Program-made: the position numbers and the translations under genes
Notes under the pieces: model-generated
What the model was told of the DNA's origin: nothing
Seen by the model: only the letters and a program-made list of their open reading frames with translations
Database searches by the model: none
Assembly: GCF_011761355.1 (NCBI RefSeq)
Contig: NZ_JAASRW010000009.1
Coordinates: 124,001 to 188,000, forward strand
Reading direction: 5' to 3'
Length of the DNA stretch: 64,000 nucleotides
From: Paenibacillus lupini
GTDB lineage: Bacteria > Bacillota > Bacilli > Paenibacillales > Paenibacillaceae
Part shown: piece after piece, positions 26,187-35,192 of the stretch
Numbering within the stretch: the first letter of the stretch is position 1
How the letters are laid out: each line of letters starts with the position of its first letter

Positions 26187-26240
26187 AACCTGCAAACGGA
26201 TGTCCTGTTGATGACAGGCAATCGTTTGCGGGTTATTTTT
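26187..26240 (+). terminator. Terminator after GH20
   Basis: AACCTGCAAACG pairs with CGTTTGCGGGTT, with an inner TGTCCTGTTGATGACAGGCA hairpin, followed by ATTTTT. It closes the import and hydrolase operon. Confidence 0.85.
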
Positions 26241-26402
26241 CGTGAGGGCCTATTCTCCCGCATTACCAATCCTTTTGACCTAAATAGACCTATTCAATTA
26301 GGTACTTTAGCCCCGCATATAAACTTGGAAAATTAATCTATAATGAAGGAAACATTTTTCGATATGAATCGACATATTTTCTCAGAAAAGGTGAGTTGAT
26401 CT

Positions 26403-27119
26403 ATGTTTTCTCCTTTCCAAAAGAAGAAAGAGCAGCAGCATTCGCGAGAGGATCTTGGGGTAAGGAGGGACTTGGAAGAACCGCAGGAGGAAGTGTCGGT
26501 TAATTCAGCTGCATCCGAGATCGTAGAGGAGTCATCCGGCTCTATTCTAATAAATAAAGGTCATATGGACAAAAGATCGCTGGACTTGGTATTTGCCGTT
26601 GAGCAGATGATTAAAGCCAAACAGCATGTCGAAATGAGCCATAACGACTTGCAGGATCGACTGGGCCATGCAAATGGGCAGATTGATCGATTAAACCGGG
26701 ACGTAAAGAATCTCGGCAAGGTCATTGAAGAGCGTGAGAAGAGTATTATTGATCTGGAGAAGAGACTAAGCGATAAAAACCTGAAGGTTGACCAGATGAT
26801 GGATGACTACCGGGAGCTCCATTCCACCCTATCCGGTGAGATTGAGGAGCTGAAAAGCGTTATCGAGCTCGAACGCCAGAACTACGCGGGTCTCTTGCAA
26901 AAGCACAACGAGACAACTGCAGATAAGAACAAGAAAATTAATGAGCTGGAAGAAAAGAATACAAGGCTGGAATCCGAGCTTTCTCAAATGAGACAGAAAT
27001 TCGATGCCCTCCGTCAGGAGAAAACGCATCTTCTTAACATTGTAAATGACTTTACGAACCGGCTAACGTCTCCGTTTGCACCTAACGCAAGCTCTACTGA
27101 TGGAGGTTCATCGGAATAA
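26403..27119 (+). CDS. Coiled-coil protein of unknown function
   Basis: A 238-residue, highly charged protein. From about residue 60 to 215 it shows continuous heptads (for example LNRDVKNLGKVIEEREKSI and INELEEKNTRLESELSQM), consistent with a long parallel coiled coil. The N-terminus is Lys/Gln rich (FQKKKEQQHSRED) and the C-terminus is a short Ser/Gly tail. There is no signal peptide or membrane segment. AAAAGGTGA precedes the ATG. It is 33 bases upstream of a membrane-bound NodB deacetylase and probably co-transcribed, so a role at the envelope is possible. I do not recognise a family. Confidence 0.7.
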   Translation: MFSPFQKKKEQQHSREDLGVRRDLEEPQEEVSVNSAASEIVEESSGSILINKGHMDKRSLDLVFAVEQMIKAKQHVEMSHNDLQDRLGHANGQIDRLNRDVKNLGKVIEEREKSIIDLEKRLSDKNLKVDQMMDDYRELHSTLSGEIEELKSVIELERQNYAGLLQKHNETTADKNKKINELEEKNTRLESELSQMRQKFDALRQEKTHLLNIVNDFTNRLTSPFAPNASSTDGGSSE

Positions 27120-27152
27120 GGTCATGCCGGGAATGGGAAGAGAAGGACGCAC

Positions 27153-28451
27153 ATGGGGATGGACACATACAGCATACAGGTGATGGAGCTGCTGTCACTT
27201 GAGAGGACTTCTGGTGGTGCTAACCTACTCAGAATTGCCGTAACCCAAGAGGACATGCAAGCTGTCTACGTAATCGATATTGATGAGTTTACGTTTTTTC
27301 AACTTGAAGCACTGGGGCCGTTAAATGGAGACAGGATCCGAATTTCTCCCTACTCCAAATGGGATCCTTTCCGAAATACGTTTTATAGTTCCATTATTCG
27401 AACTACAGGCATTTCCCGGAATACTTTGTACTTTGCGTGCAGCGAGGCTTACCTTAGTTTAATTAAACAGATCAGGCAAGGCGAGCTTACACCTGTTCCA
27501 ATGGAAGAAGAGAAGCAGGAAGATGCAGTCGAGATCGCGATTGTGAATCCGCCACAGCTCCCGAGGCGTTACACCGCACGTATGCCTAGAATTGCTGTTG
27601 CACTGTTAATTATGGTTGGTTTGCTCGCTATTCTCTCTATTGCCACCGGAGGTAAGGTCGATTCCGCACGTATTCTTGGTGGACAAGCAGCGAAGGCTGA
27701 GGTTACCAAGAGTGATGTGCCGACGGCTCATGTATCCGCCTCATTTAGTGATTTGAACAAGGCTGCTGTATCCAATGCTGCAGAGGTTGTGACGGCCGAT
27801 CAGACCGTGATAACGGAGCAGGAATCGATTTCGCTTAGTGATCATGAAATACAATCAGCCTTTAAAGTGATCGACATCACGGAAGAAAAGAAATTTTTCG
27901 GCTTGCCGAAGGAATATGTCGCTTTAACCTTTGACGATGGACCATCCAAGCTCACGAGAGAGATTGTAGATATTCTCACGGAGCAGAAGGTTCCTGCGAC
28001 CTTTCTATTCATCGGTCAAAATGTGAGTCATCATACGGATGCTGTTACTTATGCAAGTGAGCATGGCATGTCAATCGGGAATCATTCTTGGGATCATAGT
28101 GTTATGACCAAATCGGATCCAGAGGAACAAAGTGATAACTTGTCCAAGGCCAACCATGCCATTGAAGCCCTGACGGATAAGCCTGTCACGTTGTTCCGCC
28201 CCCCGTATGGTGCGGTAAACGATGACCTGGTTTCTGCAGCTAAGGGACAGCATATGAAGACCCTTCTGTGGAACCGGGATCCGGAAGACTGGAATGCCAA
28301 GAATCCGGAAGACATTATTCGTTATTTCCATCATGTCGAAGCTGCTGGCGGCATTTATGTACTGCATGAAGACAAGAACACGCTAGAGGCGCTTCCAGCC
28401 ATTATAAAATATTTAAAAAGCAAGGACTTAACCTTTGTTGCGTTTAAATAA
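27153..28451 (+). CDS. Membrane-anchored polysaccharide deacetylase (NodB domain) with novel N-terminal domain
   Basis: A 432-residue protein. Residues 1-125 form a soluble domain I do not recognise (YSIQVMELLSLERTSGGANL). A transmembrane helix lies around 143-166, then a Ser/Ala/Val-rich stalk. The NodB homology domain runs from 253 to 432. Metal and catalytic residues are visible: D261/D262 in TFDDGPS, H311 and H315 in GNHSWDHS, RPPYG, and LWNRDPEDW. Such enzymes remove N-acetyl groups from peptidoglycan or related polymers outside the membrane. The cytoplasmic N-terminal domain is unusual for the family. Confidence 0.85.
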   Translation: MGMDTYSIQVMELLSLERTSGGANLLRIAVTQEDMQAVYVIDIDEFTFFQLEALGPLNGDRIRISPYSKWDPFRNTFYSSIIRTTGISRNTLYFACSEAYLSLIKQIRQGELTPVPMEEEKQEDAVEIAIVNPPQLPRRYTARMPRIAVALLIMVGLLAILSIATGGKVDSARILGGQAAKAEVTKSDVPTAHVSASFSDLNKAAVSNAAEVVTADQTVITEQESISLSDHEIQSAFKVIDITEEKKFFGLPKEYVALTFDDGPSKLTREIVDILTEQKVPATFLFIGQNVSHHTDAVTYASEHGMSIGNHSWDHSVMTKSDPEEQSDNLSKANHAIEALTDKPVTLFRPPYGAVNDDLVSAAKGQHMKTLLWNRDPEDWNAKNPEDIIRYFHHVEAAGGIYVLHEDKNTLEALPAIIKYLKSKDLTFVAFK

Positions 28452-28480
28452 TCTAACTCTGCTTATATAGTTCGCAGCAC

Positions 28481-28504
28481 AGCACCCGTTTGGGTGCTTT
28501 TTTT
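28481..28504 (+). terminator. Terminator after the NodB gene
   Basis: AGCACCC/GGGTGCT with loop GTTT is followed by a T run. Confidence 0.85.
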
Positions 28505-28642
28505 ATGCTGTGAAAAAAATATTTTTGCGTTAGGATACAGTTATGAAGTTGTCGATCTTGCAAGAGTCCGTTCGTCGTTATAATAAGAGGTTGGAGTGAA
28601 TCAGCTCCGGGACCATAATCTGACGTTAAAGGGGTAATAACA

Positions 28643-29017
28643 ATGAAATTCCTATGTTTAGGTTATTTGAATGCAGAGGCAATGGATGCAACCGACAAAG
28701 AGGAGATTACTGCAATTATGCAACAGTGTACGCCTCACCTTGAGGAGTTTTATAACAGTGGTCAAGTGATCATAGATGCTGGTCTCGCCCCGGAATCAAC
28801 AAGTTTGAAGCGGGCAAACGGCAAAGTGAGAGTAATGGACGGTCCTTTTATTGAAACAAAAGAGATGATCGGCAGTGCTTTTCTCATTGAAGCGCAGGAC
28901 ATGGAAGAAGCGATACGAATCGCCTCTTTGCATCCAACTGTGCAGGTAGAAGCGGGGGAGCAGTTTGGTTGGAGGATTGAGATCCGTCCGATTCAATATT
29001 TTAAGGGAGAGGATTAA
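28643..29017 (+). CDS. YciI-family (YCII-related) protein
   Basis: A 124-residue protein with the alpha+beta (ferredoxin-like) YCII pattern: MKFLCLGYLNAEAMD at the start, VRVMDGPFIETKEMIGSAFL in the middle and a C-terminal IEIRPIQYF. The conserved DGPFxExKE segment is typical of the DGPF subgroup, often found next to ECF sigma genes. Here the following gene is a GNAT acetyltransferase, five bases away, so the two are co-transcribed. AAAGGGG precedes the ATG. No reaction is established for most members. Confidence 0.88.
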   Translation: MKFLCLGYLNAEAMDATDKEEITAIMQQCTPHLEEFYNSGQVIIDAGLAPESTSLKRANGKVRVMDGPFIETKEMIGSAFLIEAQDMEEAIRIASLHPTVQVEAGEQFGWRIEIRPIQYFKGED

Positions 29018-29022
29018 GCGAT

Positions 29023-29808
29023 ATGGTCATTCATTCATGCACATACGATGAAATTCAACACCTTGTTACCGAGTATCTGGAGGGATTGTCCTCGCCGTTT
29101 GATTCCTTTTTGGAAGACCATATTCTATCCTCAGCCTTTTACCGGATTCAGGACGGTCCGGAGGATATCGGATATTACGCGATACACAATCAGGAACTGC
29201 TTACACAGTTTTATATCCGGCAATCTTATTTGATGCATGCACAGCGATTATTTCTTGAAGCGCTGGAGCGGCATGCTGTTAAAAATCTGTTCGTACCGAC
29301 CTGCGATGAATTGTTCTTAAGTCTAGCCGTCGATCAGGATTTTAAGATCAACAAGCAGGCTTACTTCTTCCAAGATAGTCAGATAGATATTGCGGCACGC
29401 TTTGATGAAGGCGAGGAAGTATTCCGACTTGCGGTAGAGGCTGATCTTCCAACCATACAGCAGGTGTGCGGGGATTTCTTGAATGATTATGACCAGTGGA
29501 TAGCCAAAAAGCTGCTGTTCGTCTATTACAGAGGCACGGATCTGCTTGGTATCGGAATCATGGATTCATCCAAAATGTTTGATGGATTCGCCAGCATAGG
29601 GATGTTTACGAATGAAGCTTTCAGGAAGCAGGGGATCGGGAAGGCAATTATCGTGAATTTGCGCAAATGGTGCAAAGATCATGGCGTAACCGCGATATGC
29701 GGCTGCTGGTATTATAACGAAGCCTCCAAGCGCACCTTGGAGAGCGCGGGTATGGTGACGAAGACAAGGCTGTTAAATATAGAGGTGAAAGCACAGTCTA
29801 TAACTTAA
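29023..29808 (+). CDS. GNAT-family N-acetyltransferase
   Basis: A 261-residue protein. The C-terminal half carries GNAT motif A, with the acetyl-CoA pyrophosphate loop RKQGIGKA followed by IIVNLRKWC and the motif B region NEASKRTLESAGM. The N-terminal half (residues 1-120) is a degenerate GNAT-like or accessory domain, as in double-GNAT proteins. It would transfer an acetyl group to an unidentified amine in the cytoplasm. It starts five bases after the YciI gene, with GAGAGGATT upstream. Confidence 0.85.
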   Translation: MVIHSCTYDEIQHLVTEYLEGLSSPFDSFLEDHILSSAFYRIQDGPEDIGYYAIHNQELLTQFYIRQSYLMHAQRLFLEALERHAVKNLFVPTCDELFLSLAVDQDFKINKQAYFFQDSQIDIAARFDEGEEVFRLAVEADLPTIQQVCGDFLNDYDQWIAKKLLFVYYRGTDLLGIGIMDSSKMFDGFASIGMFTNEAFRKQGIGKAIIVNLRKWCKDHGVTAICGCWYYNEASKRTLESAGMVTKTRLLNIEVKAQSIT

Positions 29809-29817
29809 GGTTCATCT

Positions 29818-29848
29818 GCAGGGCACTCTACGTAGTGCCCTGCTTTTT
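29818..29848 (+). terminator. Terminator after the YciI/GNAT pair
   Basis: A perfect 10-bp stem GCAGGGCACT/AGTGCCCTGC, loop CTACGT, followed by TTTTTG. The convergent VOC gene ends six bases beyond. Confidence 0.88.
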
Positions 29849-29854
29849 GTTGTC

Positions 29855-30214
29855 TTATGGGTTTAGACAAGTTACTTCAAAGAGAATACCGCCAAGCGCC
29901 GTGAAGTAAAGCGTGTATCCGCCTCGCATCATACCAGGTGTTTGTTCGGATGCCATTCCGAGTTCTCCAAGCTTCTGATAGAACTGATCAACCTCGCTTG
30001 TTGTGTCGACATAGAATCCCAAATGGAAATCCTTCGGGTAGCCATTCTCGCCAGAACGCATACTGCTGAGCACTAGGGTAAATCCATGACTGTCATTCAT
30101 GACAGCAATAGCATTTCCTTTTTGATCGGTAAGTTTAAAATCAAAAACCGTTTGAAAAAATAAGATGGCCTCAGACAAATCGATAACACATAAGTTCAAG
30201 TGATTAAGTTTCAT
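29855..30214 (-). CDS. VOC-family (glyoxalase/bleomycin-resistance-like) protein
   Basis: About 119 residues with two beta-alpha-beta-beta-beta modules: KLNHLNLCVIDLSEAILFF at the start and the second module from DFHLGFYVDTTSEVDQFYQ. The vicinal-oxygen-chelate fold covers metal-dependent lyases, dioxygenases and drug-binding proteins. ATG 30214 is preferred: the GTG at 30229 overlaps the AAAGGAG site. The gene is divergent from a TetR regulator across a tandem operator-like repeat, so its expression is probably controlled by that regulator. The ligand is unknown. Confidence 0.85.
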   Translation of the reverse strand: MKLNHLNLCVIDLSEAILFFQTVFDFKLTDQKGNAIAVMNDSHGFTLVLSSMRSGENGYPKDFHLGFYVDTTSEVDQFYQKLGELGMASEQTPGMMRGGYTLYFTALGGILFEVTCLNP

Positions 30215-30234
30215 TTTGTATATATCCACTCCTT

Positions 30235-30272
30235 TAATCTAATGGTGTTAGAATAATCTAATGGTGTTAGAA
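30235..30272. promoter_or_regulatory. Two exact tandem 19-bp operator-like repeats
   Basis: TAATCTAATGGTGTTAGAA occurs twice without a gap (30235-30253, 30254-30272). Each unit contains the inverted repeat TCTAA-TGGTG-TTAGA. Its position between the divergent VOC and TetR genes, and the resemblance of arm length and spacing to TetR-type operators, suggest the TetR protein binds here as two dimers. Confidence 0.65.
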
Positions 30273-30314
30273 AGTCAAGGCAATGGTATACTGCAAGTGA
30301 AAGAGGTGAGCCGT

Positions 30315-31025
30315 GTGGCAAGACGACGAACGTACACCCAACAGCCAGGTGGGGAGATCGATTTGAGCTATGTTCCGCTTGATCGAAGACGGATTCTGGA
30401 TACTGCCCTTCAGTTATTAGATGAGGTTGGACTAAAAGAATTAAGTATGAGGAAGATAGCGGACAAATTGCAGGTGAAAACAGCCTCCCTATATTATCAT
30501 GTAAAAGATAAAGAGGAATTAATGCAGCTTCTCTCTGACCGAATATGTGGAGGGATGGTATGGCCAGAGCCTTCGCTTGATTGGCGGGAACAGCTGTATC
30601 AATGGGCCGAGCAGTTCAGAGCGATTCTGCTTTCGCATAGAGATACGGTAGAGCTGTTTAATCAGACGATTGCAAATGGCTATGAGAGGTTAATCCAAAT
30701 CGAAAAGCTATATCAAATATTAGTGTCGGCGGGTTTCCTGGACATGCAAGTTCCATGGGCTGCTTCTATCTTGAAAAATTATGTGTTAGGATTTGTTGCC
30801 GAAGATGCCCAGCTTAGAGCTACTGCTGAGAACCACCATTCCTCTTATGAAGAGATGAGTGATCAGTACGATCAGTTCTACAGCCAATTGCCACAGGAGC
30901 AGTTTCCTAATATGATCCGTTTAGCGTCTTACACGACAAAGCCGGATTGGGAGAAAGAATTTCATTTTGGGATCAGCGTGTTAATAGACGGGTTATCCTC
31001 CAGACTTTCGCAGGAAAAAGGTTAA
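30315..31025 (+). CDS. TetR-family transcriptional regulator (TetR_C type)
   Basis: About 236 residues from GTG 30315, with AAAGAGGTGA upstream; the in-frame ATG at 30261 lies inside the operator repeat and is unlikely. The helix-turn-helix is RRRILDTALQLLDEVGLKEL then MRKIADKLQVKTASLYYHV. The following helices form the ligand-binding and dimerisation domain of the TetR_C type. It probably represses the divergent VOC gene and itself at 30235-30272. The inducer is unknown. Confidence 0.88.
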   Translation: MARRRTYTQQPGGEIDLSYVPLDRRRILDTALQLLDEVGLKELSMRKIADKLQVKTASLYYHVKDKEELMQLLSDRICGGMVWPEPSLDWREQLYQWAEQFRAILLSHRDTVELFNQTIANGYERLIQIEKLYQILVSAGFLDMQVPWAASILKNYVLGFVAEDAQLRATAENHHSSYEEMSDQYDQFYSQLPQEQFPNMIRLASYTTKPDWEKEFHFGISVLIDGLSSRLSQEKG

Positions 31026-31035
31026 TACAAAAGTA

Positions 31036-31059
31036 AAAGGCACCCTCACGGGTGCCTCT
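31036..31059. terminator. Bidirectional terminator between TetR and NAD(P)-binding genes
   Basis: AGGCACCC/GGGTGCCT with loop TCAC sits six bases from the minus-strand gene end. Short A- and T-rich flanks occur on each side. Confidence 0.7.
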
Positions 31060-31064
31060 TGTAT

Positions 31065-31706
31065 TTATTCCGCTTCGCCTACAAGCGTAAATCTTTTATT
31101 CACATGCTGCGGATTTTCAATTTCATCAAGTACGGCAATTGCATAGTCGGCATAGCTGACGTAGCTTTGGCCTTGGCTATTTAAGATGACATGATCGAGG
31201 CCCTTCGTGTAGGAACCTGTTCTTTTTCCAATTGGATCAAAGAAAGCAGCAGGGCTGATGTACGTCCATTTAATGGAAGTCTCCTTCTTCAATTCCTCCA
31301 GCTGTTTGCCGGCGTTAGAAGCAGTAGGGTAGACGAAATCCGGGAACTCCGGTGTATCCATCAGTTTGGTTGTTTTTTGTTCATCGACGTAGAGGCTTCC
31401 GGCACCTCCAACAACGATCAGCTTTGTGTTTGGGGCATCTTTTAAAGCTTGAACCAAAGCTCTTCCGGCATCGATATAGAGATGTTCTTCACCATCTGCT
31501 GCTTTAAACGTGTTAACAATCACGTCGAATGCTTTCAGATCAGCGGCGGTTAAATGAAAAATATCCCTTTCGAGCACATTAACAGTTGTCTCACTTATTT
31601 TTGCGGAGTTCCTAACAATAGCGGTCACTTCATGACCTCTATTTAAAGCTTCCTGCATAATAAGGCTTCCGACTTTGCCGTTTGCACCAATGATACCAAT
31701 GTTCAT
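31065..31706 (-). CDS. NAD(P)H-binding oxidoreductase (atypical SDR)
   Basis: A 213-residue Rossmann-fold protein. GIIGANGKVGSLIMQEALNRG is the dinucleotide-binding GxxGxxG strand-turn-helix, AIVRN follows as the second strand, and VVGGAGSLYVDE and the WTYISPAAFFDP segment fit the atypical SDR / YwnB-like family. The catalytic YxxxK of classical SDRs is not evident, as usual in this branch. GGAGGA precedes the ATG. It is divergent from an HxlR regulator, a common arrangement in which HxlR controls a detoxifying oxidoreductase. Confidence 0.88.
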   Translation of the reverse strand: MNIGIIGANGKVGSLIMQEALNRGHEVTAIVRNSAKISETTVNVLERDIFHLTAADLKAFDVIVNTFKAADGEEHLYIDAGRALVQALKDAPNTKLIVVGGAGSLYVDEQKTTKLMDTPEFPDFVYPTASNAGKQLEELKKETSIKWTYISPAAFFDPIGKRTGSYTKGLDHVILNSQGQSYVSYADYAIAVLDEIENPQHVNKRFTLVGEAE

Positions 31707-31850
31707 GATCTATTCCTCCAGTTTTTTGATGGATAAGTTGTGTGGTTAAGCATAATCCTATATTATTTCAATAGTTCGATTTTTAAAAGTAGTCACTATT
31801 TTATAACATAGTCATAAAAACAGAACCATGAGAGAAGAGAGGGATTCAGC

Positions 31851-32207
31851 ATGGCTCGAAGTTCATTCGAAGGGGAAGTTCCAGTCGAACAAGTTGAAGT
31901 ATGCCCCGTAACGGAGACGCAAAACGTGATTGCAGGCAAATGGAAGATCCTCATTTTGTGGCATTTGAGGGAGACAAGACGGTTTGGCGAGCTTCAAAGA
32001 CTTGTCCCAGGCATATCGAAGGCTATCTTGACCAGTCAGCTTAGAGAGCTGGAGAAGGATCAAATGATCAACAGAAAGGTGTACCAAGAGGTGCCGCCAA
32101 AAGTTGAGTACTCCCTTACCGAAGCAGGGAAAGAATTTATTCCGATCCTCGAAAGGATGGGCGAGTGGGGCAAGAAGCATGCAGTAAACAGGAAGACCGT
32201 TCGCTAA
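31851..32207 (+). CDS. HxlR-family transcriptional regulator
   Basis: A 118-residue winged-helix protein. VCPVTETQNVIAGKWKILIL opens the domain with the conserved N-terminal Cys, followed by the recognition region SKAILTSQLRELEKDQMI and the wing KVEYSLTEAGKEF. Redox sensing through the Cys is known for some relatives. GAGAGGGATT lies upstream of the ATG. It probably regulates the divergent NAD(P)-binding gene across the AT-rich 31707-31850 interval. Confidence 0.9.
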   Translation: MARSSFEGEVPVEQVEVCPVTETQNVIAGKWKILILWHLRETRRFGELQRLVPGISKAILTSQLRELEKDQMINRKVYQEVPPKVEYSLTEAGKEFIPILERMGEWGKKHAVNRKTVR

Positions 32208-32258
32208 ACATTACAGCTTATGGGATATACCCAATAAAGTGTTAAGCTGAACTTCAAT

Positions 32259-32292
32259 GGAAACCACTCCAAACTTAGGAGCGGTTTTGTTA
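32259..32292 (+). terminator. Terminator after HxlR
   Basis: AAACCACTCC pairs with GGAGCGGTTT (one mismatch), followed by TTGTTATTTT. The remaining upstream region of mqo (32293-32526) is AT rich with a TATAAT at 32389-32394, and I see no other element in it. Confidence 0.75.
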
Positions 32293-32526
32293 TTTTATGA
32301 GCAAATTCGAATGCTTTTGTGGAGAATTGTTCAGGGAATGGTTAAAAAATCATGTCGAAATAGCGTCGATTATACCTTGAAACTATCGTATAATAGGAGT
32401 AGATACTTTTATTCATTGATCGTAGCACTACAATATAATCAGTTTAATTATGGATACAGAAAAGATGTGTGATAAGCAGGAGTGTTGCATCCTTTCTGCA
32501 AATCGAAGGGTATAAGGACGGTTGAA

Positions 32527-34038
32527 ATGAGCAAACAAACGAAAACAGACGTTGTATTAATTGGTGCCGGAATCATGAGTGCGACTCTCGGTTCACTACT
32601 GAAAGAACTAGTACCGGACTGGGAGATTACAGTGTTTGAACGGCGTGGAAGCGCAGGTGAGGAAAGCTCTAACGAATGGAATAATGCAGGTACCGGGCAC
32701 TCTTCGCTATGCGAACTGAACTACACAACAGAGAAGCCGGACGGATCCATCGATGTTAGCAAAGCGAATAAGGTTAATGAAGAGTTCCAGGTTTCCAAGC
32801 AGTTCTGGTCCTATCTTGTTAACAGCAATCTGATCCGCAGCCCGCGGGACTTTATTGTACCCGTTCCTCATATGAGCTTTGTGCAAGGGGAAAAGGATGT
32901 AACCTTCTTGAAGAAACGGTTTGAAGCGTTGTCGGTTAATCCATTGTTTGAAGGAATGGAATTTTCCGATGTACCAGCGAAGCTGGCTGAATGGATTCCG
33001 CTTATGATGAAAGACCGTAAAGTGGATCAACCAATCGCGGCTACTAGAATTGAAACGGGAACGGATGTTAACTTTGGCGCTTTAACGCGCATTCTGTTTA
33101 ATCAATTAAAGAAGCAGAACGTTGACATAAACTTCAACCATAATGTAGATGATATTAAACGTGCGAATGATGGCTCTTGGGAACTGAAAGTTCGGAACAT
33201 GGAGAACGGCAGCAAGGATCGCATTAATGCCAAGTTCGTCTTTATCGGTGGTGGCGGCGGAAGTCTGCATCTGTTGCAGAAAACCGGCATTCCCGAAGGA
33301 AAAGGCATCGGCGGATTCCCTGTTAGCGGTCTTTTCATGGTGTGTAAAAAACCGGAGGTTGTGGCTCAGCATCGTGCGAAAGTTTACGGCCAAGCTCCAG
33401 TTGGCGCACCACCAATGTCCGTACCGCATCTGGATACACGCGTAATCGACAACAAAGAATCGTTGTTCTTTGGCCCATTTGCCGGCTTCACGCCAAAGTT
33501 CCTGAAATATGGATCGAACATGGATCTGATCACTTCTGTCAAACCGCATAACCTTACGAATATGCTGGCGGCAGGCGCGAAAAATATGTCTTTGACAACT
33601 TACCTGGTCAAACAGCTGATGTTGTCGAAAGAGCAGCGTATGGAAGCTCTGCGAGAATTCATCCCGAACGCGAAGAGCGAAGATTGGGAACTGCTCGTTG
33701 CAGGCCAACGTGTACAAATTATTAAAGAAACGAATGCAGGTAAAGGAACTCTTCAGTTTGGTACAGAAGTTATTAATGCCGCTGACGGTTCGGTCGCTGC
33801 ATTGCTTGGCGCTTCGCCAGGTGCTTCGACAGCAGTATCTGTCATGCTTGAAGTGATCAACAATTGCTTCCCGCAGCATATGAAAGAGTGGGAGCCTAAG
33901 CTTAAAGAAATGATTCCATCTTATGGCGCGAAGCTCCTGCAACAACCAGAGCTGATTAAGCAAATCAATGCAACAACGAACGAGGCTCTTGGCTTAGTAA
34001 GTAAAAAATCATCTACATCTGCATCGGCATTAGCATAG
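32527..34038 (+). CDS. mqo: Malate:quinone oxidoreductase
   Basis: A 503-residue FAD-dependent protein of normal Mqo length. The N-terminal [20 protein letters not shown] is the FAD dinucleotide-binding fold. [20 protein letters not shown] and [10 protein letters not shown] are highly characteristic of Mqo. It oxidises malate to oxaloacetate at the membrane face and passes electrons to the quinone pool, replacing or supplementing NAD-dependent malate dehydrogenase. ATG 32527 matches the family start; a GGACGGTTGAA site precedes it. An upstream in-frame start at 32482 adds a non-conserved extension. It is monocistronic. Confidence 0.95.
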   Translation: MSKQTKTDVVLIGAGIMSATLGSLLKELVPDWEITVFERRGSAGEESSNEWNNAGTGHSSLCELNYTTEKPDGSIDVSKANKVNEEFQVSKQFWSYLVNSNLIRSPRDFIVPVPHMSFVQGEKDVTFLKKRFEALSVNPLFEGMEFSDVPAKLAEWIPLMMKDRKVDQPIAATRIETGTDVNFGALTRILFNQLKKQNVDINFNHNVDDIKRANDGSWELKVRNMENGSKDRINAKFVFIGGGGGSLHLLQKTGIPEGKGIGGFPVSGLFMVCKKPEVVAQHRAKVYGQAPVGAPPMSVPHLDTRVIDNKESLFFGPFAGFTPKFLKYGSNMDLITSVKPHNLTNMLAAGAKNMSLTTYLVKQLMLSKEQRMEALREFIPNAKSEDWELLVAGQRVQIIKETNAGKGTLQFGTEVINAADGSVAALLGASPGASTAVSVMLEVINNCFPQHMKEWEPKLKEMIPSYGAKLLQQPELIKQINATTNEALGLVSKKSSTSASALA

Positions 34039-34046
34039 AGGTTAAG

Positions 34047-34087
34047 GAAGCCGTCCATTGTTGACTCAACAATGGATGGCTTCTTTT
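34047..34087. terminator. Bidirectional terminator between mqo and the phosphotransferase
   Basis: GAAGCCGTCCATTGTTG pairs with CAACAATGGATGGCTTC (one mismatch), followed by TTTTT. The minus-strand gene ends within it. Confidence 0.88.
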
Positions 34088-34989
34088 TATGTTCTAATTT
34101 CCTGATATAGCAGCTCGACATCACTCATTAGATCTGGAATCCATGCCTCGGATCCAGGAATGATTTCTGTTCCTCCATAAACCAGCCATCGTAAGGTTTT
34201 GATCAGCCAGCATAAGCCGCCTACGGACACTTGCCAGTTCAGTTGGTCAGTTGGTATATCCGTTACTTCAAGGTAGGCTGTAAGAATATCTTCTCTAGCT
34301 AGATTGCTGTAGGCCTCGGCCTCTGTAATCAGGCAGTACAAGTCGCCAAGATGAGGGCTTAAATAGGCCAGCGCCCAATCAATCGGCATAATGCCCTGAT
34401 GCCCAATGACGAGGTTTTTGGCATGATAATCATGGTGAACGAGTGTAACAGGTACCGTGTGATACAATCTTTCCAAGTGATGGGGCAATTCAACCTTTAG
34501 CTTCTGCAGCACTTCGGAATCAGCTAGCTTTTCCGATTTCAGCAGGTTATTAAGCAGGTCTAGAAACTGGCCTATGGAGACGTAATAAGTATCGATAACG
34601 GGTTTTGGGAGCCTTTTTTCTACGTTCATTGATGCTCGTTCTCTTAACCTTGCCAGCTCCCTGGCTGCTTCAAGAAAATGAGTGGGCTGTGGTTCAACTT
34701 CCAGGTTAGTGTGACCTGCATCCTCCATAATCATAACTCCGCTATCCTTCAGCTCAACAAATTCGAAAATCTGAGGTGCTTTGATTTGCAAAGGTTGTAC
34801 CAGTTCTCGATAAATGCAGGCTTCGCCAGCCATTTCATTGCCGCCCCATTTAATAATTCGAGACTCTCCTGTTAGGAGCCTTACTCTGAATACTTCAGAA
34901 AGTGCCCATTTCCTTAACAGTGACCATTCCGCAACGTCATTTAATACTGGAATCAACGAACGATATTCAGATAAGCATGCTGGTATCAT
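34087..34989 (-). CDS. Aminoglycoside phosphotransferase (APH)-family kinase
   Basis: About 300 residues with the APH / choline kinase fold. Brenner's motif reads LVHHDYHAKNLVIG (catalytic Asp and Asn) and the metal-binding Asp follows in PIDWALAY. The N-lobe has the lysine strand SRIIKWGG. Members phosphorylate small hydroxyl compounds, including aminoglycosides, choline and homoserine, and resistance is not implied by the fold alone. ATG 34989 has GGTGGAG at correct distance; GTG at 35001 overlaps that site. It stands alone. Confidence 0.83.
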   Translation of the reverse strand: MIPACLSEYRSLIPVLNDVAEWSLLRKWALSEVFRVRLLTGESRIIKWGGNEMAGEACIYRELVQPLQIKAPQIFEFVELKDSGVMIMEDAGHTNLEVEPQPTHFLEAARELARLRERASMNVEKRLPKPVIDTYYVSIGQFLDLLNNLLKSEKLADSEVLQKLKVELPHHLERLYHTVPVTLVHHDYHAKNLVIGHQGIMPIDWALAYLSPHLGDLYCLITEAEAYSNLAREDILTAYLEVTDIPTDQLNWQVSVGGLCWLIKTLRWLVYGGTEIIPGSEAWIPDLMSDVELLYQEIRT

Positions 34990-35136
34990 TGAAAGCTCCA
35001 CCCCCGTAGATTGTAGTGTTGGAACATATTTTTACATATTTGGTGAAAAAGATATAGACTGAACATTTCCTGTCTGTTATGATGTTGAATAAGGTCTTGG
35101 AAAAATTTGGGACTCTTTTTTTATGTCTACATAGTC

Positions 35137-35175
35137 AAAAGGGCTGCCCCCGCGTTTGGGGACAACCCTTTTTTT
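35137..35175. terminator. Terminator downstream of the SnoaL-like gene
   Basis: AAGGGCTGCCCC pairs with GGGGACAACCCTT (two mismatches), with T runs on both strands. It serves the minus-strand gene ending at 35193. Confidence 0.7.
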
Positions 35176-35192
35176 TGTACTATAAAATGATA

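Noticed and set aside
32257-32472. 71-codon open frame upstream of mqo
   Set aside because: It begins inside the HxlR terminator hairpin and has no ribosome binding site.
33106-33963. 285-codon open frame on the minus strand
   Set aside because: Fully inside mqo on the opposite strand; mqo matches its family over its whole length and this frame matches nothing.
34087-34989. Aminoglycoside resistance kinase
   Set aside because: The APH fold covers many small-molecule kinases; no feature specific for aminoglycosides was seen.
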